DNA of 64,000 nt from Planktothrix agardhii NIES-204 (lineage in GTDB: Bacteria > Cyanobacteriota > Cyanobacteriia > Cyanobacteriales > Microcoleaceae). Shown here in pieces: positions 54,391 through 62,294 of this stretch (its first letter is position 1; the number at the start of each line of letters is the position of its first letter). The DNA is taken from positions 1,188,501-1,252,500 of the forward strand of contig AP017991.1 of the NCBI GenBank assembly GCA_003609755.1, given 5' to 3'. A program made the translations under genes and the position numbers. The notes beneath the pieces are model-generated. The model did no database searches and was not told where the DNA came from. It was given only the letters and a program-made list of their open reading frames with translations.

Positions 54391-57300
54391 ATGGCACTTT
54401 ACCCCGTAAACGATACGATCAGTCATAATCATCAGCAAGTTCATACCTTAGCCAGAGCAATAACGAAAATGCAAGGCAGTTTTTCGTTATTGCTGTTGCG
54501 ATGTAATTATGAAAGTTTGCGGGAAAAAATGGTCGCCGAACTCAAACAAGAATGTTCCCTGACTTTTACAGAATTTAAGTTAGCTCCTGGGAGTCAAACC
54601 CTATATGGTTCAATTAAAGCCGAACTACTAGAGCCTAATTATCCCTCGGTTTTAATGGTTTATGGTTTAGAATCCGTTGTGGCGATTGATGAAGTTTTGC
54701 ATTCGGCTAATTTAGTTAGGGAAGCCTTTCGTAATTTTCCCTTTCCTTTAGTTTTATGGATTAATGATAAATTATGGAAAAAACTCAATCGTAATGCTCC
54801 TGATTTTACCAGTTGGGCAACAACCTATGAATTTTTACTCAGTTCTGATGAATTAATTGAATTTTTAGAGGAAAAAGTTTCATCCGTTTTTACAACGGTT
54901 TTAGAAGCAGGTTCAGAACGATTTTTACCCACAACTAATATTTTAGGCCCAGAATCAGGAACCGAACTACAAGCGGCTTATCAAGAACTGAAAAGTCGAG
55001 AAATTCCCATTGATCCGGTTTTGGAAGCTAAGTTAAAATGGGTTTATGGTCGCTATTTTTATGTTAATCAACAGGTGACTCTGGCGTTACAGCAATATCA
55101 ACAAGCTTTAAGATTTTGGCAACAACAATCACCAACAGACTCAGAAATCCTCGGTGTTAATGGAATTTCAACTGGTTTTAAAGATGCTTCTAATCCTCTA
55201 TTATGGGAAGGATTAATATTATTTAATATTGGTTTATGTTGGTGTTATTTGGCCGAACAACATCGTCATCGCAATGGTGATCGGGAATGGAAACAAGCCT
55301 GTGTTTTTCTTCAGCAGTCTATAGAAAAGTTTGAAACTGCTCAACGTCAAGATTTAGTTGCCAAGTTTCTAAATAAAATTGGAGAAGTTTTTATTCATTT
55401 AAGTGATTGGAAAAGTCTCCGAGAACTAGCCTTAAAAGGTCGCAAATTACATCAGAAATTGGGGAATAGTTTCCTGATTCCACTAGCCCAGGATTATGGA
55501 TTTTTAGCCAATGTTGCTTTACAGGATCAGGATTGGCAAAATGCTAAAGAATTAGCTAATGTTGCCCTAGAAACTCTGATTTTAGTAGCAAAGGAAAATC
55601 CTGATAATCCCTGGATTGACCAATTAGAAAGTTTTTTCCTCTATGTGTTAGCCCAGGCTTTAGAAAAGCAGGGATTAAAAAAGGAAGCAATTCAAAAATT
55701 AGAACAGGCAGCAGAGACAATTAAAAAGACGCTTTTAACCGTCAATTTAATTTGGTTATATCTGCAAATTTTGAAGATGCTAAACCGCCTTTATTTTGGA
55801 TTGAAAGATTATCAAGAAGCCTTTAAAATCAAGGAAGAATATCGCAATCAATCGAGTGCTTATGGGTATAATGCCTTTGTGGGAGCCGGACGATTACAAC
55901 CTCGTAAACAAGCTCTGACTTCTACCTTAAATCCTAGTGAAATTAACGCCAATTTTACCGATGAAATCACCGCTTCAGGACGGGAAGAAGCGATTAAACA
56001 TCTATTACAAAGAATGGCGAGTAGTTATCATAAATTAACGGTAATTTATGGTCAATCTGGGGTAGGAAAAAGCTCAATTTTAGGAGCCGGATTAGTTCCA
56101 GCTTTGCAGAAAAAAATTATTGATGCGCGGATTAGCTTTCCCATTGTTATTAAGACCTATAATTGTTTTATCGTTGAGTTAGAACAAAAACTTATCGCGG
56201 ATTTAGATGGATTGCATGGATTTCACGGATTATCTGTGCAATCTGCGGAGTCTCTTCAAATCGGGGTTACAAATTTAGATAGTGATTCGTATCCAGAACT
56301 CACCGAAGAACCAGAAAATCAAGATTATACTGAGAATTTAATTAGAGTAATTGAACAACTTAAAGAAAATGCTAGACAAAATTTATTGACGGTTTTGATT
56401 TTTGATCAATTTGAAGAATTATTTTTTGTTCAGTCCATTAGATTACAAAGGCTATTTTTTGAGTTTTTACAAGATGCTTTAAATCTACCATTTGTGAAAA
56501 TAATTATTTCCTTGCGAGAAGATTATTTGCACTATTTATTAGAAGGAACCCGCCAGGTTGATTTAGAGGCTATTAATAATGATATTTTAAGTAAAGATAT
56601 TATATTTTATTTGGGAAATTTTAGTCAAAAAGAAGCCCATAACGTAATTAAGAGTTTAACCGATCGCGCCCATTTTTATTTAGAAGAACCCTTGATTCAA
56701 GCCTTGGTTCAAGATTTAGCAGGAGAAGCTGGAGAAGTTCGCCCGATTGAATTACAAGTGGTGGGGACTCAAATACAAGCCGAAAATATTACTACTTTAG
56801 AAAGCTATCAAAAACAAGGCCCGAAACAAAAATTAGTCGAACGGTTTTTAGAAGAAGTTATAGGGGATTGTGGCCCAGAAAACGATGCCACGGCCCGTGT
56901 GGTTTTATATGCGTTAACCGATGAAAATGATACCCGCCCCTTAAAAACACGCCTGGAATTAGCCGAGGAGTTAAAACAAAAACTACATCGAGAGCAGGTT
57001 TTCGGCCCGTTAGATACTATCCTTTATATTTTAGAAAAGTCTGGATTAGTCTATCGAGATATTGGAACTACTGGAGAATTTTATCAATTAGTACATGATT
57101 ATTTAGCGGGATTTATTCGCCGACAAAATAGAAACGAACAAGAAGAAGTTATCACAAAATTGCAACAGGAAAAAGCCCAACTGATTCAAGAAAAAGAAAT
57201 AGGCCAAAAACTCTCAGAAGAACAGGAAAAACGCCACCAAGCCGAAGCCAAAAATCGTCGTTTAGAACGATTAATGGGATTGATTGTAGGGGCGGTTGTA

Positions 57301-59487
57301 ATTAGTTTTGCAGCTACCTTTTATATGAATGGTCAGAATGAAGTTAAAGCTAGAGTTCAAGCCTTAACTTCTGCTAAAAATGCCCTTTTATTAGCGGATC
57401 AGCAAGATCAATTAGGGGTATTAAAAACCACTGTACAGATTGGTCAAAATACCTTAAAAACCAAAGCTCCAGAAGCAACAAAAACAGAAATTGCCCAAGG
57501 GTTAATGCAGATGATTTCTGGAATTCAAGAAAAAAATCGTTTAGAAGGGCATACAGCAACAATTTTAGGCGTTAGTTTTAGTCCCGATGGTCAGCAGATT
57601 GCCACGGCTAGTCTTGATCAGACGCTAAAAATTTGGAGCATTCAGGGTAAGTTATTAACTGAACCTTCCCAATTTCCCCATGAAAGTCCGATTACCAGGG
57701 TTCGTTATAGTCCCGATGGCAACATCATTGCCACCGCTACAGCAAGTATCAATAACACAGGTCAAAATCAAGTCTTATTATGGACAACAACGGGAACTCC
57801 CCTTCCGCAGAATCCCATGAGACATAAGGGAGTGATTAATAGTATTAGTTTTAGTCCCGATGGCAAGAAAATAGTTACTTCTAGTAATGATAAAACAATT
57901 AAGTTATGGGCTTTAGATGGAACATTAATTCAGGAATTTAAAGGTCATGCGGATCGGATTTTTGATGCAGAATTAAGTCCCGATGGTCAAATAATTGCCA
58001 GTTGTAGTAAAGATGGAGAAATTAAAATTTGGTCGCTTGATGGTCAATTAATTCGCACAATTAAAGCCCATAATCAACCCGTTTATGATCTCGATTTTAG
58101 TCCTGATGGTAAACAAATTGTTTCCGCCAGTGGCGATCGCACCCTCAAACTTTGGGATACGGAAACAGGTCAGGAAATTAAAACCCCGATCAAGGGTCAT
58201 AACGATGATATTTTAACGGTCAATTTTAGTCCCGATGGTCAATTTTTACTCAGTGGTAGTCGCGATCGCACCGCAAAACTTTGGAATTTAAACGGGGTAT
58301 TACTCAAAACTTTTATCGGACATCGAGATAGTATTTGGGGTGTTGAATTTAGTCCCGATGGTCAAACCCTGGTATCCGTCAGTGCCGATACAACCGCCCG
58401 CATCTGGGATCGGAGTCGAGATCCCTTAAATACGACCTTACAGGGTCATACAGAAGGGGTGTTGAGTGTGAGTTTTAGCCCCGATGGTCAAACTTTAGCC
58501 AGTGGAAGTAAAGATAAAACCGTGAAATTATGGGGTCGTCACGAACCTTTGCAATATACTTCACAGCCTGCTTCGATTTTGCCACATCCCCGTAAAGTCA
58601 ACTGGGTGAGTTTCAGTCCGAATAGTCAAGAAATTGCCACCGCCAGTGAGGATAAAATAGTGCGACTCTGGACAAAAAAAGGTCAGTTGTTGCAAGCAAT
58701 TTCCGGTCATGCTCAAGCAATTAAGGCTGTGACATTTAGCCCCGACGGTCAAACTTTAGCCAGTGCAAGTGAAGACAAAACCGTTAAACTTTGGAACAAA
58801 CAAGGAAAATTGATCGCTACTTTGCTTCATCAAGATGCTGTTTGGGATGTCCGTTTTAGTCCCGATGGTAATACTTTGGCCACATCTGCGAGTTTTTTGG
58901 AAAGTCCTATCAAGCTTCCCAGTAACGCTATTACCCTCTGGACAAAAAAAGGTAAACAATGGCAACCAACCTTAGAATTACCCGCGAAAAATTCTGTCGC
59001 GACTTTGGCTTTTTTGGGCAATTCTCAACAAATCGCCGTCGCTGAAGGTGATATGGTCAGGCTTTGGAATCTTCAAGGAAAAAAACCACTCGCCTCCTGT
59101 CCTCTGGGACATAATGCTCAGGTACAAAGTTTAAGTTATGATTCCCAAGGAGCAATTTTAGCAACGGCCAGTGATGATAAAAAAGTCAGGCTATGGCAAA
59201 TTAATGACGGTCTTTGGGACACATCGGCCTGTGATCAGGTTCAACCTTTAATTGTTTTACAACAGAATGATTTTGTGAATAGTATTAGTTTTAGTCCGGG
59301 AAATACTGGAATTCTAGCCATAGGCAAGGATAATGGCACCACGATTCTCTGGAGTTTAGAGAATTTAGACTTAAAAACTCAGATGCGAAAAAGTTGTAAC
59401 TGGCTTTATGACTATTTCACCACCAACCCAACCCAATTACAGGGACACGATCAGGATTTATGCGATTCAGTAATCAGTAATCAGTAA
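54391..59487 (+). CDS. STAND ATPase with N-terminal regulatory domain, TPRs and 14 WD40 repeats
   Basis: A 1698-residue multidomain protein. The N-terminal about 170 residues form a domain often seen in front of cyanobacterial TPR proteins (FPLVLWINDKLWKKLNRNAPDF). A helical TPR-like region spans about 190-510. The ATPase has Walker A GQSGVGKS at 554-561 and LIFDQFEELF near 667-676, the nSTAND1 pattern. A coiled coil and one hydrophobic segment lie near 905-985. Fourteen WD40 repeats (FSPDGQ...KLW) span about 1051-1660, enough for two propellers, and the tail CNWLYDYF closes it. ATG 54391 has AAGGAG; an earlier ATG would bury it. STAND proteins sense threats or signals; the ligand is unknown. 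Confidence 0.9.
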   Translation: MALYPVNDTISHNHQQVHTLARAITKMQGSFSLLLLRCNYESLREKMVAELKQECSLTFTEFKLAPGSQTLYGSIKAELLEPNYPSVLMVYGLESVVAIDEVLHSANLVREAFRNFPFPLVLWINDKLWKKLNRNAPDFTSWATTYEFLLSSDELIEFLEEKVSSVFTTVLEAGSERFLPTTNILGPESGTELQAAYQELKSREIPIDPVLEAKLKWVYGRYFYVNQQVTLALQQYQQALRFWQQQSPTDSEILGVNGISTGFKDASNPLLWEGLILFNIGLCWCYLAEQHRHRNGDREWKQACVFLQQSIEKFETAQRQDLVAKFLNKIGEVFIHLSDWKSLRELALKGRKLHQKLGNSFLIPLAQDYGFLANVALQDQDWQNAKELANVALETLILVAKENPDNPWIDQLESFFLYVLAQALEKQGLKKEAIQKLEQAAETIKKTLLTVNLIWLYLQILKMLNRLYFGLKDYQEAFKIKEEYRNQSSAYGYNAFVGAGRLQPRKQALTSTLNPSEINANFTDEITASGREEAIKHLLQRMASSYHKLTVIYGQSGVGKSSILGAGLVPALQKKIIDARISFPIVIKTYNCFIVELEQKLIADLDGLHGFHGLSVQSAESLQIGVTNLDSDSYPELTEEPENQDYTENLIRVIEQLKENARQNLLTVLIFDQFEELFFVQSIRLQRLFFEFLQDALNLPFVKIIISLREDYLHYLLEGTRQVDLEAINNDILSKDIIFYLGNFSQKEAHNVIKSLTDRAHFYLEEPLIQALVQDLAGEAGEVRPIELQVVGTQIQAENITTLESYQKQGPKQKLVERFLEEVIGDCGPENDATARVVLYALTDENDTRPLKTRLELAEELKQKLHREQVFGPLDTILYILEKSGLVYRDIGTTGEFYQLVHDYLAGFIRRQNRNEQEEVITKLQQEKAQLIQEKEIGQKLSEEQEKRHQAEAKNRRLERLMGLIVGAVVISFAATFYMNGQNEVKARVQALTSAKNALLLADQQDQLGVLKTTVQIGQNTLKTKAPEATKTEIAQGLMQMISGIQEKNRLEGHTATILGVSFSPDGQQIATASLDQTLKIWSIQGKLLTEPSQFPHESPITRVRYSPDGNIIATATASINNTGQNQVLLWTTTGTPLPQNPMRHKGVINSISFSPDGKKIVTSSNDKTIKLWALDGTLIQEFKGHADRIFDAELSPDGQIIASCSKDGEIKIWSLDGQLIRTIKAHNQPVYDLDFSPDGKQIVSASGDRTLKLWDTETGQEIKTPIKGHNDDILTVNFSPDGQFLLSGSRDRTAKLWNLNGVLLKTFIGHRDSIWGVEFSPDGQTLVSVSADTTARIWDRSRDPLNTTLQGHTEGVLSVSFSPDGQTLASGSKDKTVKLWGRHEPLQYTSQPASILPHPRKVNWVSFSPNSQEIATASEDKIVRLWTKKGQLLQAISGHAQAIKAVTFSPDGQTLASASEDKTVKLWNKQGKLIATLLHQDAVWDVRFSPDGNTLATSASFLESPIKLPSNAITLWTKKGKQWQPTLELPAKNSVATLAFLGNSQQIAVAEGDMVRLWNLQGKKPLASCPLGHNAQVQSLSYDSQGAILATASDDKKVRLWQINDGLWDTSACDQVQPLIVLQQNDFVNSISFSPGNTGILAIGKDNGTTILWSLENLDLKTQMRKSCNWLYDYFTTNPTQLQGHDQDLCDSVISNQ
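56196..56247. repeat. Dispersed palindromic repeat in frame inside the STAND gene
   Basis: A 52-bp stretch from CGCGGATTTAGATGG to CAATCTGCG has inverted ends and shares GGATTTCACGGATT with the intergenic repeat at 49041-49107. It encodes residues about 602-619 (DLDGLHGFHGL) between Walker A and Walker B. Confidence 0.55.
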
Positions 59488-59508
59488 TCAGTCTAAAAGT
59501 TCCGGTTT

Positions 59509-61350
59509 TCATCCTTTATTTTCAAAGGTTAATAACATTAAACGGGCTGGATCAAGGCACACATACCAAGGAAAGGGCTGATCTTTAATGGCGTTCCACT
59601 TTTCCTTAAAAACCTCCGCCTGTACATGGTAATCCTGGGAACTAGCGGGGGTAGCGTTGAATTTGAGAAACAAGGTAGTATGGTGTGGAGTTTCGCTGGT
59701 AGCAGCTAACCAGCAGGGATAAGTATTATCGCGCACCGTATCGGAAAAATCAGAATTTGTGGTGATCTTGATTTGGTGCGCGCGGATGCCAATATTGGTT
59801 AGAGAATTAGGAATTGCTTCGAGGACTTGTAAGGTCACGTCCCAATCCGTAGCAGTCACAGAATTAGCCCCATGTATTACCGCCCGGGAGAAGTTTTTGC
59901 AGCCTGTAAGTTGAGCCACCCGAACGGTTTGGGGATGTTCAAAGATTTGATCCTTTGTCCCAGAAGCGATCGCCAGACCCCCAGACATGACCATTAAGTT
60001 CTCACACAATCGGTAAGCCTCCTCTAAGTTGTGGGTGACAAACAAGGTAATGCCCCGATATGAGGTAAGAGTGGCGAGGAGTTGTTGCTCCATTTGGCTA
60101 CGGAGATGGGTATCAAGGGCGGAGAATGGCTCATCAAGCAGAAGTAATTCCGGCTCTATTGCCAAAGCCCTAGCTAGAGCTACCCGTTGTTGTTGTCCCC
60201 CCGAAATTTGGTGAGGGAAGCGATCGCCCAGTCCCTCTAGTTCCATAATGGTAAGCTGTTGAGTCACTTGTTGTTGGCGGAGGAGTTTAGGCAGGTGATC
60301 TAATCCAAAGGCAATATTTTGGGCTATGGTCAGGTGGGGAAACAGGGCATAGTTTTGAAACACCAAGCTCACCCGCCGTTGATGGCAGGGCAGGTTAATC
60401 TGCTGATCAGCATCAAACAGAGTCCGTCCATTCAAGACAATCCGCCCCCTAGTCGGCGTTTCCACTCCCGCCAGACAGCGCAGGGTCATACTTTTTCCCG
60501 AACCCGAACCCCCAAGAATCCCCAAAGTTTCCTGCCCGGCAGTGAAAGCCACCTTCAGTTTGAAGTTAGCTAATTGTTTTTCAATATCAACCAGTAAACA
60601 GTGATTATCAGTTATCAGTGTAGAGACGCGCCATGGCACTTCTCTACCAGTTATCAGTTGCTTATTATTTTTAGCCTGACTGTTTGTTAACTTTCCCCCC
60701 TTTGCTGCGGTGAAATTGACTGTCATCAGGCCGGAGAGGGAGAGGGACATAATGGCGATCGTCCACAGCCATGCTTCCCGGAAATCCCCAGCTTCAACGG
60801 CAAAGTAGATGGCCATGGGCATGGTTTGAGTTTGACCGGGAATATTGCCAGCCAGCATCAGGGTAGCTCCAAATTCCCCCAAAGCCCTAGCAAAAGACAG
60901 GGTTATCCCCGCTACCAGTCCAGGAGTCGCTAAGGGTAAGAGAATTTGCAGCAAAACCCGGACTTCGGAAGCCCCCAAGGTGCGGGCGACTTGTAGCAAA
61001 CTACTATCGATTTGCTCAAAGGCTCCCAAGGTGGTTTTGTACATGAGGGGAAATGAAACTACCGTGGCGGTGATGACAGCGGCATACCAAGTGAAGACAA
61101 TCGAGAAGTTTCCCCAAGACAGGAATTGACCGAGAAAGCCATTTTTACCAAATAGTAGTAACAGCAGAAATCCCACCACTGTAGGTGGCAAAATCAAGGG
61201 GGCAATCAGAAGCCCTTCCATCAGGGATTTCCACCGTCCTCGATAGCCCAACATCCCGTAGGCTGCGGCTGTTCCAAGAAAGAAAGTAGCGATCGTCGCT
61301 AGTCCCGCCGTTTTCAAGGAAATCCACAGGGGCGATAAATCGGTAGTCAT
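59509..61350 (-). CDS. modBC: Molybdate ABC transporter permease/ATPase fusion
   Basis: A 613-residue fusion. Residues 1-225 are ModB with five or six membrane segments and the coupling loop EFGATLMLAGNIPGQTQT. Residues about 255-613 are ModC: Walker A GGSGSGKS, LSGGQ-like QISGGQQQRVALARAL, Walker B LLLDEPFSALD and a C-terminal regulatory part. The pair imports molybdate for nitrate reductase and other enzymes. The fusion is known in cyanobacteria. The linker (QLITGREVPWRVSTLITDN) is coded by an inverted repeat of a dispersed type. It follows modA on the same strand after 24 bp. Confidence 0.93.
   Translation of the reverse strand: MTTDLSPLWISLKTAGLATIATFFLGTAAAYGMLGYRGRWKSLMEGLLIAPLILPPTVVGFLLLLLFGKNGFLGQFLSWGNFSIVFTWYAAVITATVVSFPLMYKTTLGAFEQIDSSLLQVARTLGASEVRVLLQILLPLATPGLVAGITLSFARALGEFGATLMLAGNIPGQTQTMPMAIYFAVEAGDFREAWLWTIAIMSLSLSGLMTVNFTAAKGGKLTNSQAKNNKQLITGREVPWRVSTLITDNHCLLVDIEKQLANFKLKVAFTAGQETLGILGGSGSGKSMTLRCLAGVETPTRGRIVLNGRTLFDADQQINLPCHQRRVSLVFQNYALFPHLTIAQNIAFGLDHLPKLLRQQQVTQQLTIMELEGLGDRFPHQISGGQQQRVALARALAIEPELLLLDEPFSALDTHLRSQMEQQLLATLTSYRGITLFVTHNLEEAYRLCENLMVMSGGLAIASGTKDQIFEHPQTVRVAQLTGCKNFSRAVIHGANSVTATDWDVTLQVLEAIPNSLTNIGIRAHQIKITTNSDFSDTVRDNTYPCWLAATSETPHHTTLFLKFNATPASSQDYHVQAEVFKEKWNAIKDQPFPWYVCLDPARLMLLTFENKG
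60608..60659. repeat. Dispersed palindrome coding the ModB-ModC linker
   Basis: TAGAGACGCGCCATGG followed by CACTTCTCTA is an imperfect palindrome centred on CCATGG, flanked by two copies of CAGTTATCAG, the unit scattered through intergenic gaps. Confidence 0.7.
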
Positions 61351-61374
61351 AAGCGTTTAGATCTGCATCAATCT

Positions 61375-62199
61375 TTAGTTGGCAATGCCAAAACCGTATT
61401 TTTTGAACACATCTTGGGCGGGGTTACTGGTTAAAAATTGGATGTAAGTTTTGGCAGATTCCTGATTCTGGCTGGCTTTAATTACAGCGATCGGATAGAT
61501 GATCGGAGAATGTAAATCCTTGGCGGCAGTGGCGACTTGTTTCACCTGCTTAGAGATTTTGGCATCGGTGAGGTAGACAATTCCCGCATCGGCATTGCCA
61601 CTTTCTACGGCGCTTAAAACATTACGAACTGAGTTGCCATAGACAAATTTGGGGCGCAATTCTTCTATAATTCCTAACTTAGTAAAAACTTCTTCGGCAT
61701 ATTTCCCCGCCGGCACACTTCGGGGTTCCCCCATGGCAATTTTTCCTACATTAGAGTCGGTTAATTGTTCAAAACTGATGAGATTTAAGCTAGAGTTATT
61801 CGGCACAATTAAAACTAAACTGTTAGTTAAAAGTTGCCTCCGAGTATCGGTGAGAATGAAATCTTTTTTCTGAAGATTATCCATCTGTTGAGCGGCGGCG
61901 GAAATGATAACATCCACCGGTGCGCCCTGCTCAATTTGTTGTTGTAAAAGCCCAGATGCGGCGAAGTTATATTTTAATTCCACCTCGGAATTGGCGGACT
62001 TAAATAGGGGATTAATTTCTTCTATGGCATTTTGTAAACTAGCAGCAGCAGCAGTTAATAAGGTAGTAGTTTGGGATGTGACGGCTGGGGTGATAGTTTT
62101 GGTCGCTTGCGGAGGAGTGGCAGAAGGAGAACAGGCTCCTACAGACAATAAGACGGCAAAAACTAAGCCGATTAAAAAATATAAAATACGTTTAGGCAT
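61375..62199 (-). CDS. modA: Molybdate-binding lipoprotein
   Basis: A 274-residue periplasmic binding protein. The signal peptide ends in a lipobox LSVGAC with Cys23, so it is tethered to the membrane. The binding domain has TLLTAAAASLQNAIEEI, APVDVIISAA, MGEPRSVPAGKY and NADAGIVYLTDA, typical of ModA. It delivers molybdate or tungstate to ModBC, encoded 24 bp downstream. No riboswitch-like structure is seen upstream; the upstream region is short and AT-rich. Confidence 0.95.
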   Translation of the reverse strand: MPKRILYFLIGLVFAVLLSVGACSPSATPPQATKTITPAVTSQTTTLLTAAAASLQNAIEEINPLFKSANSEVELKYNFAASGLLQQQIEQGAPVDVIISAAAQQMDNLQKKDFILTDTRRQLLTNSLVLIVPNNSSLNLISFEQLTDSNVGKIAMGEPRSVPAGKYAEEVFTKLGIIEELRPKFVYGNSVRNVLSAVESGNADAGIVYLTDAKISKQVKQVATAAKDLHSPIIYPIAVIKASQNQESAKTYIQFLTSNPAQDVFKKYGFGIAN

Positions 62200-62294
62200 G
62201 GCTATTAATTTTATCTGTTTAATTATTAATAAAAAAAATAGGTGAAGGTTGACTCTTAACTGACACCCCGCACCTATCTTTTAACTTTAAACTT

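Noticed and set aside
62200..62294. Molybdenum-cofactor riboswitch before modA
   Set aside because: The leader is short and AT-rich, and no conserved stem pattern could be seen.
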